Assembly: GCF_002104765.1 (NCBI RefSeq)
Contig: NZ_NCXM01000005.1
Span: 124,001 to 188,000, forward strand
Origin: Mycolicibacterium vulneris
GTDB taxonomy: Bacteria; Actinomycetota; Actinomycetes; Mycobacteriales; Mycobacteriaceae
Direction: 5' to 3'
Length of the DNA stretch: 64,000 nucleotides
Made by a program: the position numbers and the translations under genes. This document shows, in pieces, positions 57,982 through 64,000 of the stretch. How positions within the stretch are numbered: the first letter of the stretch is position 1; each line of letters opens with the position of its first letter. A model generated the notes under the pieces. It was given only the letters and a program-made list of their open reading frames with translations, was not told where the DNA came from and made no database searches.

Positions 57982-59493
57982 ATGACCGCTCTGAGCGCCA
58001 ATCTCGTTGCTTCGAGGGATCGTAACCCCAACCGCGTCGCCCTGCGCTGCGACGATTTGCAACTCACCTTCGCCGAATTCGACGCAGCAGCCGCCCGCGT
58101 CGCGACGCTGCTGCAGCAGGCCGGAATCGAGCCGGGCGACCGGGTGGGCCTGATGCTGCCTAACACTCCCGCATTCGCGATCGCGTTCTACGGCATCATG
58201 TATCGCGGCGCGGTCGCAGTTCCAATGAACCCGTTGCTCAAGGCCGGCGAAGTGTTCTACTACCTGTCCAACAGCGGCTCCAAGGCGCTGTTCGCGGCGC
58301 CCGCTTTCGCCGACGAAGCCATCGTCGGCGCCGGCGAGGTGGGCGCCCAGTGCTGGATCGTCGATGACGCCGGACTGGGCGAGCTGACCGCGGATCTACC
58401 GCGCCAGGACGCACCGGTGGAACGTGGCCACGACGACGTCGCGGTCATCCTGCACACATCGGGCACCACCGGCAAGCCCAAGGGCGCCATGCTCACCCAC
58501 GGCAATCTGGGGCGCAATGCCGAGGTCGCCGTCCGCACCCTGGTCGAGACCGGGCCGGACGACGTCGTGATGGGTTGCTTGCCGCTATTCCACGTCTTCG
58601 GTCTGACCTGCGGGCTCAACGGCTCCGTGCTGGCCGGTGCCATGTTGACGCTCATCCCGCGGTTCGACCCGCGCAAGGCGCTCGAGGTGGTCGAGCGGGA
58701 CAAGGTCACGGTGTTCGAGGGGGTGCCGACGATGTATTCGGCACTGCTCAGCGTGGCAGACCAGGCCGCGCCGGAGGCGGCGCGCAGTCTGCGTACCTGC
58801 GTCTCCGGTGGCGCGGCGCTGCCCGTCCAGGTCCTCGCAGACTTCGAAAAGGCTTTCGGCTGCACCGTTCTCGAGGGCTACGGGCTCTCGGAGAGCTCTC
58901 CGGCCGCCGCCTTCAATCACCCGCACCGGGAGCGCAAGGCGGGCTCGATCGGGACCCCGATCGAAGGTGTCCAGATGCGGATAGTTGATCTGGACGGAGT
59001 TGAGGTGCCCCAAGGGCAGACGGGCGAGATCCAGATCCGCGGGCACAACGTGATGAAGGGCTATTGGAACCTGCCCGACGCAACCAAGGCCACCATCACC
59101 ACCGACGGATGGCTGAACACCGGGGACGTAGGACGCGTGGACGAGGACGGCTACTTCTACATCGTTGACCGAACCAAGGACATGATCATCCGCGGCGGCT
59201 ACAACGTCTACCCGCGCGAGATCGAAGAGGTGCTCTACGAGCACCCGGAGGTGGCCGAGGCCGCCGTCGTCGGCATCCCGCACGACTCCCTTGGAGAAGA
59301 GGTCGGCGCCGCGGTCGCTCTCAAGGCAGGCGCCACAGCGACCGTCGACGAGTTGCGCGACTACGTCAAGGCCCGGGTGGCCGCCTACAAGTACCCGCGG
59401 ACGGTATGGCTGGTCGAGGAGCTGCCAAAGGGGCCCACCGGCAAGGTCCAGAAACGCGACATCACCATTCCGACAACGGAAAGCACACGGTAA
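57982..59493 (+). CDS. Long-chain-type acyl-CoA synthetase (FadD)
   Basis: This 503-residue ANL ligase carries P-loop Thr-Ser-Gly-Thr-Thr-Gly-Lys-Pro-Lys-Gly, Gly-Tyr-Gly-Leu-Ser-Glu-Ser-Ser, Asp-Gly-Trp-Leu-Asn-Thr-Gly-Asp-Val and a C-terminal Gly-Pro-Thr-Gly-Lys-Val. All catalytic parts are normal. GGAGGAG lies about 11 bases before the ATG. It starts an operon with a PHA-synthase-like protein, a depolymerase-like hydrolase and an ACAD, so it may supply acyl-CoA for hydroxyalkanoate metabolism or degrade released acids. Confidence 0.9.
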   Translation: MTALSANLVASRDRNPNRVALRCDDLQLTFAEFDAAAARVATLLQQAGIEPGDRVGLMLPNTPAFAIAFYGIMYRGAVAVPMNPLLKAGEVFYYLSNSGSKALFAAPAFADEAIVGAGEVGAQCWIVDDAGLGELTADLPRQDAPVERGHDDVAVILHTSGTTGKPKGAMLTHGNLGRNAEVAVRTLVETGPDDVVMGCLPLFHVFGLTCGLNGSVLAGAMLTLIPRFDPRKALEVVERDKVTVFEGVPTMYSALLSVADQAAPEAARSLRTCVSGGAALPVQVLADFEKAFGCTVLEGYGLSESSPAAAFNHPHRERKAGSIGTPIEGVQMRIVDLDGVEVPQGQTGEIQIRGHNVMKGYWNLPDATKATITTDGWLNTGDVGRVDEDGYFYIVDRTKDMIIRGGYNVYPREIEEVLYEHPEVAEAAVVGIPHDSLGEEVGAAVALKAGATATVDELRDYVKARVAAYKYPRTVWLVEELPKGPTGKVQKRDITIPTTESTR

Positions 59494-59495
59494 TC

Positions 59496-61196
59496 ATGGC
59501 CACCCCCAAGGATCCCACGACCAAACCCGACGAACTGGCCGCACCGCTCGACCTGCTCTTGACCAGCGCCACCAAGCCATTCGCCAGCCGGATGATGCCG
59601 AACGCCACCTGGGCCCGCCTTGCCGGCAACCTTGCTCAGCACCCCGGTGCGGTGGCCGACCGGGTCGGCGCCCTGACGCGTGAACTCGGTGGCATCGCGA
59701 TCGGCAAGTCGCACCGCGCTCCGGCCCGCGCCGACAAACGCTTCGCTGACCCCGCGTGGCAAGAGAATCCGTTGCTGCACAGAATCATGCAGGCCTATCT
59801 CGCGGGTTCCGAGACCGCCGAGGAGTTGATTGCCGATGCCAACCTGGAATGGCGTGATAACGAGAAGATGCGGTTCGTCATGGACAACTTTGTGGAGGGC
59901 CTGGCGCCCAGCAACAACCCGCTGCTCAGTCCACTGGGTTGGAAGGCGCTGATCGACACCGGCGGCTTGAGCGCGATCCGAGGCGCGAGAGCCTTTGCCC
60001 GCGACATGCTTTCGAAGCCGCGGGTCCCGGCAATGGTCGAACCCGATGCCTTCGCGGTCGGGGAGACCCTGGCTATCACCAAAGGCGCGGTGGTGCTGCA
60101 AACCTCGGTGTTCGAGTTGATTCAATACGCCCCGCAGACAACGAAGGTGCGCGCCATTCCATTGCTGATGGTGCCGCCGGTGATCAACAAGTACTACGTG
60201 ATGGATATCGCGCCCGGCCGCAGCATGATCGAGTACTTCGTCCAGCAGGGTCAGCAGGTGTTCACCATTTCATGGCGCAATCCGCACGCACGCCATAGGG
60301 ATTGGGGTTTCGATAGCTACGGCGCGGCGATCATCGAGGCGATGGACGCGGCGGAGAAAATCACCGGGGCCGACAGGACCCACCTGCTGGCCACTTGCTC
60401 GGGCGGGATCCTGGCGGCGATGACGGCGGCGCACCTCGCCGAGATCGGTGAGGGCGATCGGGTCGCGGGCCTCAACCTGGCGGTCACCGTGCTCGATGAG
60501 ACCCGCGCCGGCTTCGCGGCCGCAGCCATGAGCGACCGTGCGGCGCAGGCGGCGGTTCGGGTTTCGGCCAGGAAGGGCTACCTCGACGGCCGCGATATGG
60601 CGGAGTTGTTCGCCTGGCTGCGACCCACCGACCTGGTGTGGCGGTATGTGGTGAACAACTATGTGCAGGGCCGCAAGCCGGCGCCGTTCGATGTGTTGTT
60701 CTGGAACGCCGACACCACCCGGATGGCCGCCGCGCTGCACCGCGACCTGGTGCTGATGGGGCTGCGCAACGCGCTGGTCATACCGGGCGGGGTCAGCATG
60801 CTAGGCAGCGCAGTCGACCTGACGAAGATCACCGCAGACGCCTATGTCGTTGGTGGCGTCGCCGACCACATCTCACCGTGGCAGGCCACCTACCGCAGCG
60901 CGCGGCGGCTCGGCAGCAAGGACAACCGCTATGTCCTGTCCACGAGCGGTCACATCGCGGCGCTGGTCAACCCGCCCGGCAATCCGAAAGCATCGTTCCG
61001 CACGGGTCCGGTCGAGGCCGAGGACCCCGAACAATGGCTGGACTCCGCTGAAAAGTTCGCCGGCTCCTGGTGGCCGGACTACGTCAGCTGGCTCGCCGAG
61101 CGCAGTGGCCAAGAGGTCGAATCCCCTAAAGTCCTTGGTGGTGAGGACCTTCCACCTCTTGGCCCGGCGCCGGGCAGTTACGTCATGGAGAAGTGA
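59496..61196 (+). CDS. Poly(3-hydroxyalkanoate) synthase-like protein (PhaC family)
   Basis: The 566-residue protein has the PhaC alpha/beta-hydrolase core. The nucleophile is C301 in Ala-Thr-Cys-Ser-Gly-Gly, the PHA-synthase form of the lipase box, with the catalytic Asp region Gly-Gly-Val-Ala-Asp-His-Ile and His in Thr-Ser-Gly-His-Ile-Ala. The conserved Pro-Pro-Val-Ile-Asn-Lys-Tyr-Tyr and Ile-Ser-Trp-Arg-Asn-Pro are also present. It would polymerise 3-hydroxyacyl-CoA, or act as an acyltransferase. ATG 59496 follows the ligase stop by two bases. Confidence 0.9.
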   Translation: MATPKDPTTKPDELAAPLDLLLTSATKPFASRMMPNATWARLAGNLAQHPGAVADRVGALTRELGGIAIGKSHRAPARADKRFADPAWQENPLLHRIMQAYLAGSETAEELIADANLEWRDNEKMRFVMDNFVEGLAPSNNPLLSPLGWKALIDTGGLSAIRGARAFARDMLSKPRVPAMVEPDAFAVGETLAITKGAVVLQTSVFELIQYAPQTTKVRAIPLLMVPPVINKYYVMDIAPGRSMIEYFVQQGQQVFTISWRNPHARHRDWGFDSYGAAIIEAMDAAEKITGADRTHLLATCSGGILAAMTAAHLAEIGEGDRVAGLNLAVTVLDETRAGFAAAAMSDRAAQAAVRVSARKGYLDGRDMAELFAWLRPTDLVWRYVVNNYVQGRKPAPFDVLFWNADTTRMAAALHRDLVLMGLRNALVIPGGVSMLGSAVDLTKITADAYVVGGVADHISPWQATYRSARRLGSKDNRYVLSTSGHIAALVNPPGNPKASFRTGPVEAEDPEQWLDSAEKFAGSWWPDYVSWLAERSGQEVESPKVLGGEDLPPLGPAPGSYVMEK

Positions 61197-61229
61197 GCGA
61201 TGCGCGGCGCAACCCAAAGGAGACTTCGA

Positions 61230-62051
61230 GTGGTAACGCCAAGCACCGTTGGCGAGGAGCGTTACGTGAACGCCGGCGGACAGCGGATCCGGGTCAACGT
61301 ACGCCACGGCAGCGGCGTTCCGTTGGTGCTGTGCAACGGGATCGGCGCCAGCTTGGAGGTGCTTGATCCGCTCGTCGAGCGGTTGCGTTGCACGGTCGTC
61401 AGATTCGACGTTCCCGGGACCGGGGGCTCACCCACCTCCCTTGCGCCCTACGGGTTTCCCTACCTCGCCTGGGTACTGGGCCGGGTGCTGTCCAAGTTGG
61501 GATTCGGCGTGGTCGATGTGCTCGGGCTTTCCTGGGGCGGAGCCCTTGCACAGCAGTTTGCCTTCCAGAACCCACGCCGATGCCGGCGCCTGGTGCTGGT
61601 AGCGACCGGCACCGGAGCGGTGATGGTGCCCGCGCATCCACGCGTGTTGGCGAAAATGGTTACCCCGCGTAGGTTCTCGGACCCCGACTACGCCGCAGCC
61701 ATCGCGGGTGAGCTGTATGGCGGCACCGTTCGCGCCCATGGTGAGGACGTGGCACGGCTGTTCGTGCGGCAGCTGCACGCCGGATCGAAGGTCGGCTACC
61801 TGCACCAGCTGCTTGCGGGCGCGGTCTGGACAAGTGTGTTCGCACTCCCGGCGGTACGACAGGAGACCTTGATCGTGGCGGGTACCGACGACCCGATCAT
61901 CTCGGTGATCAACGCCCACGTGATGAACGCGTTGCTACCCCATTCGCGGCTGCACCTGCATGCCGGCGGGCATATCGACCTGGTGCACAATGCGGAGGAG
62001 CTCGCACCCGTCGTCGAGAGGTTTTTGAGCGACCCCGGGGAAAGAGCGTGA
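61230..62051 (+). CDS. Poly(3-hydroxyalkanoate) depolymerase-like alpha/beta hydrolase
   Basis: This 273-residue hydrolase has Gly-Leu-S101-Trp-Gly-Gly as nucleophile elbow, Gly-Thr-Asp-Asp-Pro-Ile with the acid and Gly-Gly-His-Ile-Asp with the His. Gly-Leu-Ser-Trp-Gly-Gly and the downstream Ala-Gln-Gln-Phe-Ala are typical of intracellular medium-chain PHA depolymerases (PhaZ). GTG 61230 is chosen because AAAGGAG lies seven bases upstream; ATG 61200 is an in-frame alternative. The PhaC-PhaZ pair suggests storage polymer turnover. Confidence 0.86.
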   Translation: MVTPSTVGEERYVNAGGQRIRVNVRHGSGVPLVLCNGIGASLEVLDPLVERLRCTVVRFDVPGTGGSPTSLAPYGFPYLAWVLGRVLSKLGFGVVDVLGLSWGGALAQQFAFQNPRRCRRLVLVATGTGAVMVPAHPRVLAKMVTPRRFSDPDYAAAIAGELYGGTVRAHGEDVARLFVRQLHAGSKVGYLHQLLAGAVWTSVFALPAVRQETLIVAGTDDPIISVINAHVMNALLPHSRLHLHAGGHIDLVHNAEELAPVVERFLSDPGERA

Positions 62052-63238
62052 GCGGCAACGACCTTCCGGGCTTCGATACGTCGGACTTCTACTCCTACGA
62101 GTGCCTGCTCACCGACCCGGAGCGCGAACTCCTGCACGCCGTGCGCACGTTCACCACCACCGAGGTGGCGCCCGTCCTGCTCGAACACTGGTCGCGTGCG
62201 ACGTTTCCGTTCCAGATCGTGCCCGAGATGAGCAAGCTGGGTATCGCGGGTCTGCCGTATCGCGGCTTCGGCTGCGGGGGACACCGCTTTCTGCTCGACG
62301 GGATGATCGCGATGGAACTCGCGCGCACCGACTGCTCGGTGGCCACCTTCAACGGCGTGCACGGCGGACTGGCCATGGGGTCGATCTACCTGTGCGGTTC
62401 TGACGAGCAACGCGAACGCTTCCTACCGGCGATGGCGCGCTACGACAAGATCGGCTCGTTCGGGCTGACCGAACCGGACGTCGGTTCGGGCGCCTCGGGC
62501 GGGCTGCAGACCACGGCCCGTCGCGACGGTGACAGCTGGATCCTCAACGGGCAGAAGAAGTGGATCGGCAACGCCACATTCGGCGACCTGACGGTGATCT
62601 GGGCCAAGGACGTCGCAGACGGTCAGGTGAAGGGCTTCGTGGTGGAAAACAATTCGCCGGGGTTCACCGCCGACAAGCAGATGCACAAAATCGCCTTGCG
62701 CATCGTGCAGAACGGGCTGATCACCCTCGACAACGTGCGCGTCGCGGAATCCGACAGGCTGCAGCGGGCCACCTCCTTCAAGGACACCGCGGCCGTGCTG
62801 CGCATGACCCGCGCCGGGGTGGCATGGATGGCGGTCGGGTGCGCGCTCGGCGCGTACGAGAATGCTTTGGCCTACGCGCGTACCCGAGAACAATTCGGCC
62901 GGCCGATCGCCGCCTTCCAGTTGGTGCAGGACCTGCTCGTCCGGATGCTCGGCAACGTCACGGCGGCATACGGGCTGTGTGTGCGTCTGTCGCAATTGCA
63001 GGACGAGGGAATCGCCGAGGACCGGCATTCCTCGCTGGCCAAGGCTTTTTGCACAGTCCGGATGAGGGAGACCGTGGGTTGGGCGCGGGAGCTGCTCGGC
63101 GGCAACGGGATCTTGTTGGAGCACAACGTGGGCCGCTTCGTCGCGGACGCCGAGGCGATCTACTCCTACGAAGGCACTCGGGAGATGAACACCCTTATCG
63201 TGGGGCGAGCGATCACCGGGCTGAGCGCCTTCGCCTGA
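62048..63238 (+). CDS. Acyl-CoA dehydrogenase (glutaryl-CoA-dehydrogenase-like)
   Basis: The 396-residue ACAD has Gly-Leu-Thr-Glu-Pro-Asp-Val-Gly-Ser, Lys-Lys-Trp-Ile-Gly-Asn and the end Tyr-Ser-Tyr-E375-Gly-Thr-Arg-Glu-Met-Asn ... Gly-Arg-Ala-Ile-Thr-Gly, the pattern of glutaryl-CoA dehydrogenases and their close relatives; E375 is the base. The decarboxylation-specific residues cannot be judged by eye. GTG 62048 overlaps the depolymerase stop (GTGA). It ends the FadD-PhaC-PhaZ-ACAD operon. Confidence 0.9.
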   Translation: MSGNDLPGFDTSDFYSYECLLTDPERELLHAVRTFTTTEVAPVLLEHWSRATFPFQIVPEMSKLGIAGLPYRGFGCGGHRFLLDGMIAMELARTDCSVATFNGVHGGLAMGSIYLCGSDEQRERFLPAMARYDKIGSFGLTEPDVGSGASGGLQTTARRDGDSWILNGQKKWIGNATFGDLTVIWAKDVADGQVKGFVVENNSPGFTADKQMHKIALRIVQNGLITLDNVRVAESDRLQRATSFKDTAAVLRMTRAGVAWMAVGCALGAYENALAYARTREQFGRPIAAFQLVQDLLVRMLGNVTAAYGLCVRLSQLQDEGIAEDRHSSLAKAFCTVRMRETVGWARELLGGNGILLEHNVGRFVADAEAIYSYEGTREMNTLIVGRAITGLSAFA

Positions 63239-63575
63239 GTCGTTGTTCCGGAGTACATCGGCGGCCGGTCGTCATTGGTGCCGACGCCATCGACATTGAG
63301 CACGAACTGATTCGATGATCGGGGCAGGACATGGCTATCAGCCCGAGAGACTGCGATGACCAACCTGAGCCTGTATATAAGTGCCGGCGATGGACTTTCT
63401 GACAACAGGCGTCGCCGGCAACTGGGCCGGGCCACAACGTTGTGGTCGGGCACATCAACCCGCGGGCACATTTGTCACCGGGAACATGGACACCATGAGC
63501 AGATCGTCCGATTCTGATGTTGGAGACCAAGGGCCTGAATTGAAGGCTGACACGTTCGGAAGGAGCGGTAGGTCG
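63239..63575. other. 337-bp intergenic region
   Basis: No gene is supported. A TATATA block near 63371-63378 may belong to a promoter for the decarboxylase gene. An in-frame ATG at 63495 could lengthen that gene by 27 residues, but the ribosome site favours 63576. Confidence 0.4.
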
Positions 63576-64000
63576 ATGGCGCACGCTAGAACAGTTCACG
63601 AGGTGACCTACGACTTGCTGCGTGAGCTGGGGCTCACGACGGTATTCGGCAATCCGGGCTCCACCGAGGAGACGTTTTTGAAGAACTTCCCCGACGACTT
63701 CACCTATGTCTTGGGATTGCAAGAGGCGTCGGTGATGGCAATGGCCGATGGGTTCGCCCAGTCCACGGGCAAGCCCGCTTTGGTCAATGTGCACACGGCC
63801 GCGGGGATGGGAAACGCGATGGGCAACCTGGTGGCGGCGGCTAAGGGCAACACCCCGCTGATCGTCACAGCCGGTCAGCAGACCCGCGAAATGGTTTTGT
63901 GCGAGCCGTATCTGACCAACAAGGACGAAACTGTGTTTCCGCAGCCGTGGGTGAAGTGGGCGTATGAGCCCAAGCGCGCCGAGGACGTGCCGGGGGCGAT
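63576..64000 (+). CDS. mdlC: Benzoylformate decarboxylase-like ThDP enzyme (partial, cut by window end)
   Basis: Only the first 141 codons are in the window. They match benzoylformate decarboxylase: Val-Phe-Gly-Asn-Pro-Gly-Ser-Thr-Glu (with the Ser equivalent to S26), Leu-Gln-Glu-Ala-Ser-Val with the ThDP Glu, Asn-Val-His-Thr-Ala-Ala-Gly with the active-site His (H70 type), Gly-Asn-Ala-Met-Gly and Val-Thr-Ala-Gly-Gln-Gln-Thr-Arg. GGAAGGAG stands about 10 bases before ATG 63576. The enzyme would decarboxylate a 2-oxo acid such as phenylglyoxylate to the aldehyde; the C-terminal ThDP domain was not seen. Confidence 0.85.
   Translation, partial: MAHARTVHEVTYDLLRELGLTTVFGNPGSTEETFLKNFPDDFTYVLGLQEASVMAMADGFAQSTGKPALVNVHTAAGMGNAMGNLVAAAKGNTPLIVTAGQQTREMVLCEPYLTNKDETVFPQPWVKWAYEPKRAEDVPGA

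Noticed and set aside
1..64000. CRISPR array, rRNA or insertion sequence
   Set aside because: No regularly spaced repeats, rRNA-like stretches or transposase-like products were noticed.

Overview
The window is high-GC actinobacterial DNA that reads as the chromosome of a Mycobacterium, most likely a slow-growing non-tuberculous species. The evidence is a closely recognisable irtA-irtB siderophore importer under an IdeR-type iron box, a mycofactocin-type SDR, DUF732 and DUF3556 proteins, a CsbD/microaggregate-binding-like protein, F420-type oxidoreductases, and dense fadD/fadE/echA gene content with 1-11 bp start/stop overlaps.

Layout. (1) 1-2770 looks like the right end of an integrated element. 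It holds a cluster of DnaA-box-like 9-mers (542-607), an HNH nuclease, a secreted DUF732 protein, a two-TM ion channel and an unknown gene, and it ends at a 25-bp fragment of a tRNA-Leu 3' end (2746-2770), as expected for an attachment site. (2) 2859-9821 is core chromosome: a DCC thiol oxidoreductase divergent from irtA-irtB across an IdeR box, then a phosphotransferase and a PPOX-fold protein. (3) 9871-17097 is a first acyl-CoA catabolic locus: SDR, acyl-CoA dehydrogenase (ACAD), and a divergent FabG-thiolase-CaiB-ACAD-GntR operon around a perfect 15-bp palindrome (11964-11978).

(4) 17522-48.5 kb plus a P450 to 49711 is a large catabolic supercluster of mostly divergent operons. It encodes CoA ligases (five), crotonases (five), hotdog thioesterases, a TetR regulator, an SDR, a DapA-family aldolase, two amidohydrolase-2 enzymes, a paired ACAD, an SCP2-type thiolase, CaiB, two P450s, a Rieske oxygenase, an isochorismatase-fold protein, an LLM flavin enzyme and an acyl-CoA carboxylase subunit. 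Six copies of one 19-bp inverted motif (TAC...GTA, best copy TACTGTAATTATTACAGTA at 40308-40326) lie at the operon heads. I read this as a regulon for uptake into CoA thioesters, oxygenation, beta-oxidation and ring or side-chain cleavage of an unidentified hydrophobic substrate.

Within 40.3-45.8 kb several genes of this regulon are internally deleted (aldehyde dehydrogenase, thioesterase, Baeyer-Villiger monooxygenase tail, alpha/beta hydrolase, SnoaL-like protein) while their neighbours are intact, so part of the pathway appears to be decaying.

(5) 49.7-64 kb holds a 3-hydroxyacyl-CoA dehydrogenase, an FAD oxidoreductase with a DUF3556 membrane protein, two PucR regulators, small membrane-protein genes including a truncated HdeD, a FadD-PhaC-PhaZ-ACAD operon, and the start of a benzoylformate-decarboxylase-like gene cut by the window edge. 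No rRNA, complete tRNA, CRISPR array or intact insertion sequence was seen.
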